DNA of 64,000 nucleotides from Parcubacteria group bacterium. Its GTDB lineage: Bacteria > Patescibacteria > Paceibacteria > SW-4-49-11. Position 1 is the stretch's first letter. Each line of letters begins with the position of its first letter. Made by a program: the position numbers and the translations under genes. The notes under the pieces are model-generated. The model saw nothing but the letters and a program-made list of their open reading frames with translations, was not told the origin of the DNA and ran no database searches. Below, piece after piece: positions 42,047 through 51,028 of the stretch. Location of the stretch: contig CALRBF010000001.1 in NCBI GenBank assembly GCA_943354045.1, positions 62,001-126,000 of the forward strand, given 5' to 3'.

Positions 42047-44098
42047 TCAAATAATATCATTATCTTGTAATTCTTTTTCTGTAATAATCGCAATACCTAA
42101 TTTTTTTGCTTTTGCAAGTTTACTCCCAGCATCGAGCCCCACTATTAATATATCAGTTTTTGAACTTATCTGAGAACCTACAATACCTCCCTGTTCTTCA
42201 ATAATTGCCTGCAATTCTTTACGAGAAATACTAGTAAATGTTCCGGTAATACAAATAATTTTATTATTCCATTTCCCTTGTTTTACTGTTTCATATTCAA
42301 TATGAATACCAGATTCAATAAGACGAGATATGATATCGATATTATGAGTATTATGAAAGAACTCAATAATAGACTGCGATACTTTATCCCCAATATCTGG
42401 AATATTTTGTAATTCTTCAATTGTAGTTATCAGTAAATCATCTAATGATTTGAAAGTACGAGATAATTGTAGCGCTGTTTGACTACCAACCATTGGGATA
42501 CCAAGAGCCTGAATAAATCGCCTAAAAGAAATATGCTTAGCATTCTGAATACTGGTAAACAAATTATGGGCAGATTTTTCGCCAAAACCAGCAGTGATAC
42601 GAATATCATCTAAAGTTAATGTAAATATATCATTAATATGTTGTAATAATCCTGCCTCTTGCAGGCGAATTAATAATTTTTCACTAAGTCCCACAATATG
42701 AAACCCCTCTGCTGATACTGCATAAGACAAATATCCAATATTGCGCGCAGGACATTTGGTATTTGGACAATATCTATTCACTTGATTCTCTTGTTGCATA
42801 AGAGGGGTATCACATTCAGGGCAATTTTCTGGATATTGATATTCAGTCTCTACCCCTATTCTAAGCTCTGGTAATACTTTTACAATTTCAGGTATTACAT
42901 CTCCTGCTCGCCTAATAATAACGGTATCTCCAATTTTTAAATCTAATCTTGCAATTTCATCTTGATTATGAAGAGTTGCCCTCGTCACAATAACACCATA
43001 TACATTAACTGGCTTCATAATTGCAACAGGAGTTACCTTCCCCGATCTTCCCACCTGAGAAATAATATCAACTACTTGAGTTGTCACCTCCTCAGCGGGG
43101 AATTTGTAGGCAATCATAAATCGAGGTCCCTTACCCGTAAATCCTAATTGATCTTGTATATTCTTATCATTCACTTTGACCACCATTCCATCATAAGCAA
43201 AATCAATCCCCTCTCTGAGAGAATATACCTGTTTATAATATGCTTGTACCTCTTGTATATTGGATACTAATATATTTTCTTTAACCACCGGGAAACCTAA
43301 AGTCTTCAAAATCCAGTATTCCTCTTGTTGTGTTTGTTGTCCTAAATCAGTAATAAGCCCCCAAGCAAAAAAACTAAGCCCCCTACTCGCCGCAATACTA
43401 CTATCTAATTGCCTGATTGACCCTGCGGCTAAATTTCGGGTATTAGCATATTCAGACTGACCATTTGTTTTTAATTCTCTATTCAATTTCTGTAATTGAG
43501 AGTCCCTCATATAGACTTCCCCCCTCACCTCACAACTGCCCTGCCATTTTGATTGAAATCTCTCTGCTAAATCTGCATTATGAGATTTTAATTGTTGTAT
43601 ATTATCCTCTGTAATTGATAGGTCAAGAGGAATATCTTGAATAGTACGAATATTATGACTAATATTCTCCCCCTCTCTCCCATTACCTCTGGTTAATCCC
43701 TGTACAAATTCTAAATTTTTATAAGTAAGGCTTACCGCAAGTCCATCTAATTTTAATTCTACAAAATATTGCCAATTATCATTATGAGATATAATACCCT
43801 TATTTCTGTGCTCCCATTGATATAATTCCTCTTCATCAAATACATCATTGAGGGATATCATCGGGACTTGATGAGTAATTTTCTCAAATTGACTTAATAC
43901 TTCCCCACCCACTCTTTGTGTTGGGGAATCAGGAGTAATAAGTTCTGGATATTCTGTCTCTAATTTTGATAATTCATGCATCAAACTATCCAATACCCCT
44001 CCCGAAATAGTAGATTTATCATTAATATGATAGTTAGACCGATGATATTGAATTTCTTTTCTTAGTTTCTCTACTCTCTTTCTTGCCTCTGCTATCAT
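42047..44098 (-). CDS. ligA: NAD-dependent DNA ligase LigA
   Basis: 683 residues from ATG 44098 (a TTG 9 bp upstream overlaps the previous stop and is less likely). The AMP-accepting lysine is in ELKLDGLAVSL (near 113), the zinc finger CPECDTPLM...YCPNTKCPAR near 405-430, then helix-hairpin-helix repeats and a C-terminal BRCT domain (ICITGTFTSISRKELQAIIE). It seals nicks in replication and repair. It begins 5 bp after a PilX-like gene, so it may be transcribed with the type IV pilus operon. Confidence 0.97.
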   Translation of the reverse strand: MIAEARKRVEKLRKEIQYHRSNYHINDKSTISGGVLDSLMHELSKLETEYPELITPDSPTQRVGGEVLSQFEKITHQVPMISLNDVFDEEELYQWEHRNKGIISHNDNWQYFVELKLDGLAVSLTYKNLEFVQGLTRGNGREGENISHNIRTIQDIPLDLSITEDNIQQLKSHNADLAERFQSKWQGSCEVRGEVYMRDSQLQKLNRELKTNGQSEYANTRNLAAGSIRQLDSSIAASRGLSFFAWGLITDLGQQTQQEEYWILKTLGFPVVKENILVSNIQEVQAYYKQVYSLREGIDFAYDGMVVKVNDKNIQDQLGFTGKGPRFMIAYKFPAEEVTTQVVDIISQVGRSGKVTPVAIMKPVNVYGVIVTRATLHNQDEIARLDLKIGDTVIIRRAGDVIPEIVKVLPELRIGVETEYQYPENCPECDTPLMQQENQVNRYCPNTKCPARNIGYLSYAVSAEGFHIVGLSEKLLIRLQEAGLLQHINDIFTLTLDDIRITAGFGEKSAHNLFTSIQNAKHISFRRFIQALGIPMVGSQTALQLSRTFKSLDDLLITTIEELQNIPDIGDKVSQSIIEFFHNTHNIDIISRLIESGIHIEYETVKQGKWNNKIICITGTFTSISRKELQAIIEEQGGIVGSQISSKTDILIVGLDAGSKLAKAKKLGIAIITEKELQDNDII

Positions 44099-44103
44099 AT
44101 ATA

Positions 44104-44589
44104 TCAATCCGTAAATTGCTGTTCTAATGTCCTCTCTATAATAGTATTATCCCTAACTACTCTTCCTTTAGAAATAATAAGAGGTTTTGTTGGAGGAATT
44201 GCTGCAGGATTACCTACTTGGAATTCTACTCTATATTGAATAGATGAGCCACCTATACTAGATAATACAATCCATTTCCCTGTACTATCGACTTCTGCAA
44301 TCGGTGCTTTACCATTAGGCCAATTTTGCCAAGATCCATTAATTATACTTCCAGTAGGGGATGTAGTAAGAGCAACATCCCCTGTTTGTGCCAGTCGATA
44401 TTCCCACGCATCAATACCAGTATTAGCTGCCTGTATTGCCTGTTGTGAATACAGATTTTCTCGAGAGATGCGAGATTCAACTGTGATTTTTTGTGATAAG
44501 GCAAGTAATAATATCAACATAACTGCTGATACAATAATAGTAACAAATAGGGTAATATCTCCTCTATATTGTTTTAGAATAGATTTCAT
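44104..44589 (-). CDS. PilX-like minor pilus protein
   Basis: 161 residues. MKSILKQYRGDITLFVTIIV begins with a charged stretch and a hydrophobic helix (about 12-32), followed by SQQAIQAANTGIDAWEYRLA, the AA.GIE-like pattern of PilX/GspK-like minor pilins. It lacks the Gly/Phe-Glu5 prepilin signature. It follows PilW-like by 6 bp. Confidence 0.62.
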   Translation of the reverse strand: MKSILKQYRGDITLFVTIIVSAVMLILLLALSQKITVESRISRENLYSQQAIQAANTGIDAWEYRLAQTGDVALTTSPTGSIINGSWQNWPNGKAPIAEVDSTGKWIVLSSIGGSSIQYRVEFQVGNPAAIPPTKPLIISKGRVVRDNTIIERTLEQQFTD

Positions 44590-44595
44590 AGTATA

Positions 44596-45090
44596 TTAAT
44601 TATTTCGTGGCATTGTGGTTGATTGCATAGTAACGATATCTTTATCATCTACAGATTTAGCGGTAATCACTACAGTCACTATAGTTCCTGGGCTATTATT
44701 ATTTACTGAACCACCATCCCCAGCCTTAATAAAAAAGCTAAGGTCCTCAACGGTAAATACACTGGAGTCAGTATATGCGATATAGAACACACCATTATCT
44801 ACTGACTTCCTAATAATATTGCCATCTTTTTTATATACTACACCTGCCCCCTCCTGATCTATAAATGTAAGAGTACCTGTTGATGCATCTATCCTAAGAT
44901 CAGATGAAGTTCTCAACTCTTTATCTATCACATTCAAAATAAATTGCAAATTATCTCTTACATTATCACTTTGCTGAGACTCTCTTTGATATTTAATAAT
45001 ATTAGTTATAGGCTGTGCTACTACAAGTATAATAATAGATAATATCCCTATTACCACCGTAAGTTCTGCTATCGTAAATCCTTTTTTCAT
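44596..45090 (-). CDS. Type IV prepilin-like protein (PilW/GspJ-like)
   Basis: 164 residues. MKKGFTIAELTVVIGILSII shows the PilD site (KKG|F) with Glu at +5 and the hydrophobic N-terminal helix. The body is beta-rich with a hydroxyl-rich middle. A minor pilin role is likely by position between other pilin genes. Confidence 0.75.
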   Translation of the reverse strand: MKKGFTIAELTVVIGILSIIILVVAQPITNIIKYQRESQQSDNVRDNLQFILNVIDKELRTSSDLRIDASTGTLTFIDQEGAGVVYKKDGNIIRKSVDNGVFYIAYTDSSVFTVEDLSFFIKAGDGGSVNNNSPGTIVTVVITAKSVDDKDIVTMQSTTMPRNN

Positions 45091-45264
45091 ATTTATATTT
45101 TATATATAATAATTATACTGTATATTCATAATTATAGCAACTTCAGATTAATTGATTCAAGGACATATATTGAAATATGAGTATTATAAAAAATTTATTA
45201 TATTATTATATCTTGCACCTGAGTCGCTACAACCACTTCTATTAACAGATTTTATAAAAACATA

Positions 45265-45786
45265 TTAAGGAGCGCTATTCAAAAATGTATTAAACAATTC
45301 CATATTTGCTGAATATATTTTTGTTTTATTATTGAGTCTTGGGTTATTCACTATAACGGTACTTGTTACGGTAATTTTATCAGTAGCATTAAGAACCGTA
45401 ATATATCGATATAATATATTTGATGCTGGGTCTAATTGATAGCCTCCAGATACTGTGGGTGTTAATGCATAACTTGAATCAGGGACAAAATTAGATACTA
45501 TAGAAGCTGGATTACTTAATCCAGCTTCTATATCAGCTTTATAATCTACTCGATATATACCATCTGCCAGTCCCGCATTCCATGTCCCTGTATCATTAAG
45601 ATTACTTTCATATATTGCCCTTACTATTTCTAAGCCCTCTGACATTAATAAATTAGCAGTATTGTCATATTGGCTATTATATTTAGCTTTAATAATACCT
45701 GCCTGTAAATCTAAAAGTGCTATAAAGGAAATTGACAATATCATTGTTGCTACTATTGCTCCTACTAATGTTGCTCCTCTTTTCAT
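45265..45786 (-). CDS. Type IV prepilin-like protein (PilV/GspI-like), Glu5 absent
   Basis: 173 residues. MKRGATLVGAIVATMILSIS has a PilD-like KRG|A site and helix, but position +5 is Gly instead of Glu, the residue normally needed for assembly. LLMSEGLEIVRAIYESNLND resembles the PilV/GspI region. It may be a non-assembling or initiator-type minor pilin. A 174-bp gap to the next gene holds no further ORF or clear signal. Confidence 0.65.
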   Translation of the reverse strand: MKRGATLVGAIVATMILSISFIALLDLQAGIIKAKYNSQYDNTANLLMSEGLEIVRAIYESNLNDTGTWNAGLADGIYRVDYKADIEAGLSNPASIVSNFVPDSSYALTPTVSGGYQLDPASNILYRYITVLNATDKITVTSTVIVNNPRLNNKTKIYSANMELFNTFLNSAP

Positions 45787-46016
45787 ATTTATATTTTATA
45801 TATCTTTTAGTATATCATGTGTTACTATCTATTACTATCCTCTATGTCTACGATGTATTTCATCTTATTCATTGTATTTCAATATAATAACGGATACCAT
45901 TCCTATTGTTAATAAAACTACAGCCCTCCCATACTATATAAAAACGAATTTATCCTCGATAATATTAATGCCTAAATCCTATCCTTAGTGTTGCTGGTAA
46001 AATAGGGATGACAGTT

Positions 46017-46901
46017 TTAATTGATAACACACCCAGCTGCATTCGCCATATTATAGACATCAGCACTACTTACATATTTTGTTTCTCCCACCCCAGCTGT
46101 ACCACCCGATCCAGCTGCACCACCAGTTGCATAAAGGATCCCCTCATATGTTGCGTACACATCCGGTTTAACGGGACCATCAACAATGCCTGCATTACTT
46201 CCGCACATATTTCCGCTGGAAAGAAAAGTATTGTTAATCCTACCAGTTCCTGTGTCAGCCTGTAAAGTTATAGATGTATTACCATCTTTGGTGATTTTCA
46301 ATGCCGCCGCACCATCTCGATAACAATCCCCACCCGAACAATACCAAGTTACTCCCCATGGTGTCTCATACCTAAAATCAATGGAAAGTGGTGATAATGG
46401 GGTTGATTCTACTTGAATTAATCCAGAATCTTTTGTAACAGTGATTGTTTTTTCCACCACTCCTGATCCTGTCAATTCTAATTGTATTGATTGTGCTGTG
46501 GATCTATTATTAGCAAAAGGTAATCCGAATTCAAATTTCCCTCCCGACTTAAATGTAGCACTTTGTAATACTATGTCTGCACCATAATAAGAGAGAGGAG
46601 TAGTAGTAGTACATGCCCCTGACTGCTCCACAACATAATAACTTCTAATTGTCTTTGGTGCAGTTACCTCCACCCCCATAGCACAAAGCTTATCATCAAT
46701 TCCTATTCCAGTTAAATCACTTCGAGAAGGAGATAAAGCTCTATTCTGAGCTTGTCTAATAGCAGAAGTCACTGTTATTACATCTGACTTTAATTGTGCG
46801 CTACGCTGAGCAGTAACATAAGTCTGTATACCAATAACAGATAATATGGTGATAATGGAGATGGATACGATTAATTCTGCTAATGTAAATCCTTTTTTCA
46901 T
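46017..46901 (-). CDS. Type IV prepilin-like protein (GspH/FimT-like)
   Basis: 294 residues. MKKGFTLAELIVSISIITIL is a full prepilin leader with Glu5. The long beta-rich body has several Cys (for example DKLCAMGVEV, WYCSGGDCYRDG), which may form disulfides. It is large for a minor pilin and could be a tip adhesin-like pilin. The start overlaps the prepilin peptidase stop by 4 bp. Confidence 0.75.
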   Translation of the reverse strand: MKKGFTLAELIVSISIITILSVIGIQTYVTAQRSAQLKSDVITVTSAIRQAQNRALSPSRSDLTGIGIDDKLCAMGVEVTAPKTIRSYYVVEQSGACTTTTPLSYYGADIVLQSATFKSGGKFEFGLPFANNRSTAQSIQLELTGSGVVEKTITVTKDSGLIQVESTPLSPLSIDFRYETPWGVTWYCSGGDCYRDGAAALKITKDGNTSITLQADTGTGRINNTFLSSGNMCGSNAGIVDGPVKPDVYATYEGILYATGGAAGSGGTAGVGETKYVSSADVYNMANAAGCVIN

Positions 46902-47734
46902 TTTGATATATTATATATAATCCAATAATACCATATATTAGTACTTGGAACAAGCTGTACTTGAATTAAGGTATATATTATTACAAATGAAAGTATAATA
47001 CTTGGTCCAAAAGCAATTTTTTGCTTGAGAGAAGAATTCCGATTCATAAGCATTACAATTATGCCCCATATCATTCCTATCAAGAATGACCCAAAGAAAA
47101 ATGGGACAAACCACATTAAGGGGATAAATAATCCCAATCCCGCAAATAATTCCACATCCCCCCAACCTATACCTTGCTTTTTGGTAATAATATACAAGAA
47201 TAATACAATACCAGCACTTAATAAAGCGGTAATAAGAGAATCTGGCATAATACGAGTTTGATAATACTCTAGACAGAAATATATTAGTCCCAATATTTGT
47301 ATAGCACGTAGCTGAATTACGGAAATTAATTGATACTGCAAATCATATACAAAGACAATAATAAGTTGAGTTATAAGAATATATATAATAAGCCCTCGTA
47401 TATATTGTATTGGAGTAAATGTATACAGAGATATTAAATCCGGAATATACAAATAAGCAAATCCTGTAAACAGTATCGCTGTTAATAATTCAACCAGAGG
47501 ATATTGAAGAGATAGCTTCACTTCACATTCTCTACATCTACCTCTCTGTATAATATAAGAGAATAATGGTATCAGCTCATACCATTCAAGAGTATGATGA
47601 CAACTCATACATTCTGATCTACCATTCCAGAATTTTTTCTCGGTAGTCATCCTGAATAATACCACATTCAAAAAACTCCCAATCCCAAGACCTAAAATAA
47701 ATATTATTCCTAATATATAATATATTGCATCCAT
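46898..47734 (-). CDS. pilD: Prepilin peptidase
   Basis: 278 residues. GIGSFLNVVLFRM (about 17-29), two CxxC pairs (SECMSCHHTLEWYELIPLFS and GRCRECEVKLSLQYPLVEL), and aspartic-protease Asp residues in FVYDLQYQ and GWGDVELFAGLG mark a type IV prepilin peptidase with its N-methylation domain. It cleaves the leader of the pilins encoded around it. Eight helices in line with the family. Confidence 0.95.
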   Translation of the reverse strand: MDAIYYILGIIFILGLGIGSFLNVVLFRMTTEKKFWNGRSECMSCHHTLEWYELIPLFSYIIQRGRCRECEVKLSLQYPLVELLTAILFTGFAYLYIPDLISLYTFTPIQYIRGLIIYILITQLIIVFVYDLQYQLISVIQLRAIQILGLIYFCLEYYQTRIMPDSLITALLSAGIVLFLYIITKKQGIGWGDVELFAGLGLFIPLMWFVPFFFGSFLIGMIWGIIVMLMNRNSSLKQKIAFGPSIILSFVIIYTLIQVQLVPSTNIWYYWIIYNISK

Positions 47735-47780
47735 ATTATTCTATTTATCTGTATACACAATATATTCCAATTATTTTGAT

Positions 47781-47808
47781 AGATAAAAGATTAAACAATC
47801 TTTTATCT
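47781..47808 (-). terminator. Hairpin downstream of the major pilin gene
   Basis: Perfect 12-bp stem AGATAAAAGATT/AATCTTTTATCT with AAAC loop, 18 bp past the pilA stop. No U run, so it may be an attenuator or mRNA-stabilising hairpin that lets pilA be expressed above downstream genes. Confidence 0.5.
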
Positions 47809-47825
47809 ATACAAAGTAATTTGAA

Positions 47826-48236
47826 TTATGGACACTGAGTTGCTGTATCAAGTACTATAAATGCAGCCGTATATGTTCTTGATTGTCCAGAACTATCTAC
47901 ACACCAACCTGCATAATCTGTTCCTGTTCTTCCATTATTTGCACCTACTACATAAGTATCATTAGTTGTTGTATCTGCTTGGGCGGTACCTCCATTACTG
48001 GAGATACTGGTTCTAATACTATCGAAGGCTTTATTACCAAATACAGGATAGTTAAGACCAGTTGCTGACAACTCCATTTGACTTTTAACTTGTGAAACAG
48101 CAGCTTGAATAGCTACGTTTCTAGCTCGTTGTCGAGCTGTGCTAACATTTACCAATACCACTGCTGCTAAGATACCAATAATAGCAATAACAACCAAAAG
48201 CTCAATGAGTGTAAATCCTTTTTGTAACTGTTTCAT
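47826..48236 (-). CDS. pilA: Major type IV pilin
   Basis: 136 residues. The leader MKQLQKGFTLIELLVVIAII shows KG|FTLIE with Glu5. The C-terminal Cys pair (GWCVDSSG ... TATQCP) likely forms the D-region disulfide loop. Short length and position near pilC/pilT suit the major pilin. It has the strongest Shine-Dalgarno sequence in the AT-rich part of the window and is followed by a hairpin, both consistent with high expression. Confidence 0.9.
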   Translation of the reverse strand: MKQLQKGFTLIELLVVIAIIGILAAVVLVNVSTARQRARNVAIQAAVSQVKSQMELSATGLNYPVFGNKAFDSIRTSISSNGGTAQADTTTNDTYVVGANNGRTGTDYAGWCVDSSGQSRTYTAAFIVLDTATQCP

Positions 48237-48243
48237 TTGTTTA

Positions 48244-48253
48244 CACCCCCTTT
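48244..48253 (-). promoter_or_regulatory. Strong Shine-Dalgarno of pilA
   Basis: AAAGGGGGTG, 9 of 10 matches to AAAGGAGGTG, with 7-nt spacing to ATG 48236. It is unusual in this genome, where most starts have none. Confidence 0.75.
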
Positions 48254-48277
48254 CTGTATATATTTCATATATATATA

Positions 48278-49495
48278 TTAAATTGAACCTGCTATATTGT
48301 AAACAGGAAGCAATATAGATACTACAAATATTGCAACACCAATTCCGAGAGTCACTATCATAACCGGTTCTACTAATATGGTTAAATTATTTACTACATT
48401 ATCTACTTCTTTTTTATAAAATCGTGATAATGTATCTAATACAGAGGTAATTTTACCTGTTTTCTCCCCCACAGATATGATTTGAGATGCAACATAAGGA
48501 AATTCCTTATGCCGCAAAAGAGCTGTAGATAATTGTCCCCCACCTTTTATAGAATTAATTGCATCCTGAATAATATTCCTAAATACAAGATTCCCCACTA
48601 CTACGGAACTAATTTCAAGAGCCGTAATAATAGGAACTCCTCCTTGCAATAAAGTTTTCATATTAGATGCAAAACGGGTTACATATAATTTGGTAAATAA
48701 AGACCCAAAAATTGGTAATCTTAATTTCCATTTATCTGACCATCTTACACCCCCCTCTGTACGAATAAATAATATAAATCCTCCTATTAGGAGTATAAAT
48801 CCTCCTAATATAAACCATACATATTGTTGTAATATTTCAGATCCAAGAATAATGAGTTGTGTTGTCCAAGGTAATTGCACATCTGTCCCTAAATCATTAA
48901 GAACTTGTACTAATTGTGGTAGGACAAAATATGCGATACCAAGTCCAATAACAAAAAACACTAATAATACAAATACCGGATAAGCTAAAGCCCCTTTAAT
49001 TTTATTATTTAAGTCATATTGTCCTTCTAGATAATTTGCCATATATAAAAAAGATTCCTGTAATCCCCCCGCAGCCTCTCCAGACCTTGCCATAGAAACA
49101 TATAATTGACTAAATACTTTTGGATGCTTCGCCATTGCCTCAGATAGCAAATTACCATCCTGTACATCAGCTATTAGCTGATCTAATACTACCGTAAAAT
49201 ATTTATTTTTCTTATTCTGTTCCCGTATTAACGATAAAGCCTCCACAAGAGGAATTTGCACCTCCAAAAATGTAGCTAATATACGAGAGAATACTACTAA
49301 TTCTCTATCTGATACTCTATTGAATATTTCTAAATCTTGTTTAAAAACAGATTGTTGATTTGTATTTTTAAGAGAAATAATAATGAGACCTTTTGACTGT
49401 AAATCTGTAATAGCAATATCTTCATTAGGAGCTGTTATAAAACCTTGTATAGTACTCCCACTTTGTGATTTTGCTAAGTAACTAAATTTTAACAT
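48278..49495 (-). CDS. pilC: Type IV pilus inner-membrane platform protein
   Basis: 405 residues of the GspF/PilC family: two repeated cytoplasmic helical domains, each with the LVEALSLIREQ/VPIITALEIS type motif, and three transmembrane helices. MARSGEAAGGLQESFLYMAN is the characteristic family signature. It forms the assembly platform with PilB and PilT. It lies 12 bp after pilT. Confidence 0.95.
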   Translation of the reverse strand: MLKFSYLAKSQSGSTIQGFITAPNEDIAITDLQSKGLIIISLKNTNQQSVFKQDLEIFNRVSDRELVVFSRILATFLEVQIPLVEALSLIREQNKKNKYFTVVLDQLIADVQDGNLLSEAMAKHPKVFSQLYVSMARSGEAAGGLQESFLYMANYLEGQYDLNNKIKGALAYPVFVLLVFFVIGLGIAYFVLPQLVQVLNDLGTDVQLPWTTQLIILGSEILQQYVWFILGGFILLIGGFILFIRTEGGVRWSDKWKLRLPIFGSLFTKLYVTRFASNMKTLLQGGVPIITALEISSVVVGNLVFRNIIQDAINSIKGGGQLSTALLRHKEFPYVASQIISVGEKTGKITSVLDTLSRFYKKEVDNVVNNLTILVEPVMIVTLGIGVAIFVVSILLPVYNIAGSI

Positions 49496-49507
49496 ATATA
49501 TAATCTA

Positions 49508-50581
49508 TTATGATGTTGACCTTTTTAACATATTTCTAAGATTTATTGGGTCTGGAGAGTATAATAATGCTGTTTCAAAAGAAACAATTCCTGTTCTTAT
49601 GAGATCAAATAATGATAAATTCATAGACACCATACCCTCTTTACGATGAGTTTCTATCACAGTATCTAATTGATATATTCGATTTTCTCGAATAAGACTT
49701 TTTACCGCATTATTGGCTAGTAAAATTTCAAGAGCTGGAGTAAGATCTCCATTTACGGTCGGAATCAGTCTCTGAGAAATTACAGCCTGTAATGAATTAG
49801 ATATTTGAGATCTTACTTGTCCTTGTTGATGAGTAGGAAATGTATCAATAACTCTATCTATAGATTGAGAAGCGCTATTAGTATGCAAAGTTGAAAACAC
49901 TAAATGCCCTGTCTCAGCAGCAGTAACTGCAACTTGCACGGTATTTAAATCTCTCATTTCCCCAAGGAGAATGACATCTATATCCTGACGAAATGATGAT
50001 TCAAGAGCATTCGTAAAGCTATTGGTATCATATCCAACCTCTCTTTGAGTAATAATACTTTTATCAGAACTATATATAAACTCAATTGGATCTTCAATGG
50101 TAACAATTTTTACATCTCTTGTATGATTGATCTCATTGATAATAGAGGCTAATGTAGTAGATTTTCCTGAACCTGTAGGACCTGTAACTAGTACTAATCC
50201 TTGCATTAGTTGAGAAAATTGATGCATTATGGATGGCAACCCTAATTGTTCAAATGTTAAAATTGCTGGTGGCAAATATCTCATTACCAAATTAGGATTA
50301 GCTTGAGCTATAAAGGCATTTACACGAAATCGAGCATTAAGCTCAAGAAATGTATATGCAAAATCTTGCTCTTCTCCCTGATACAATGCCATTAACTGAT
50401 CTTCTCTTAGAATATATTTTAACAATTCATCAAGAGATTCTTTTGTTAAAACAGGCTGATCCTCTAGAGTAACTAATCTATTCTTAACTCTTAATACAGG
50501 CTTAATTCCTGTACTAAGATGTATATCAGATCCTTTTGCATTTACTATTTGTGTTATTATTGTACTAAGGTTTATCAACAT
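49508..50581 (-). CDS. pilT: Type IV pilus retraction ATPase
   Basis: 357 residues. Walker A GPTGSGKSTT (near 134), the Asp box, Walker B LLGEMRD, and His box HLVFSTLHTNSASQ are intact; the PilT sequence AIRNLIRE-like element appears as NNAVKSLIRENRIYQL. It powers pilus disassembly and DNA-uptake-related retraction. It is encoded between the response regulator and pilC. Confidence 0.94.
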   Translation of the reverse strand: MLINLSTIITQIVNAKGSDIHLSTGIKPVLRVKNRLVTLEDQPVLTKESLDELLKYILREDQLMALYQGEEQDFAYTFLELNARFRVNAFIAQANPNLVMRYLPPAILTFEQLGLPSIMHQFSQLMQGLVLVTGPTGSGKSTTLASIINEINHTRDVKIVTIEDPIEFIYSSDKSIITQREVGYDTNSFTNALESSFRQDIDVILLGEMRDLNTVQVAVTAAETGHLVFSTLHTNSASQSIDRVIDTFPTHQQGQVRSQISNSLQAVISQRLIPTVNGDLTPALEILLANNAVKSLIRENRIYQLDTVIETHRKEGMVSMNLSLFDLIRTGIVSFETALLYSPDPINLRNMLKRSTS

Positions 50582-50586
50582 ATTTT

Positions 50587-50973
50587 TTATATTTTAGATA
50601 TTGATAAATACTTTTGCACTATACGCATTACCTCAGTAGGAGTATAGTTTGACTTCACAATACAATCAACCGCACCTAATTCGAAAGCTTGATTAATATC
50701 AGCTTGTGAAGACAAATTACTTAATACTACAACTGGAATATTTTTTAGATCAGATTCTTTTTTCACCCATTTCAACACATCAAATCCACTCACATCGGGA
50801 AGTATAAGATCAAGAAGAATTAAACTAATTTGTTTGCTATTTTTACTAAGAATATCTTTAACCTCCGCATGATTAGCAGCAGTAAAGACACCGTAGCCTA
50901 ATTCATCAATTTTCATAGCATACATCTGTGTAATAAAACTATCATCCTCAATCAATAATATTTGATTTTTCAT
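50587..50973 (-). CDS. CheY-like response regulator receiver protein
   Basis: 128 residues. A complete REC domain: acidic pair in LLIEDDSFI, phospho-acceptor Asp in LILLDLILPDVSGF, Ser in VVVLSNL and Lys in CIVKSNY. There is no output domain. Inserted between pilB and pilT, it likely regulates pilus dynamics by binding the ATPases or platform. No cognate kinase is in the window. Confidence 0.9.
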   Translation of the reverse strand: MKNQILLIEDDSFITQMYAMKIDELGYGVFTAANHAEVKDILSKNSKQISLILLDLILPDVSGFDVLKWVKKESDLKNIPVVVLSNLSSQADINQAFELGAVDCIVKSNYTPTEVMRIVQKYLSISKI

Positions 50974-51028
50974 ATATATTTATTTACTCTTATTCTATAT
51001 TGATAATATCATATGTTTATTATTTTGC

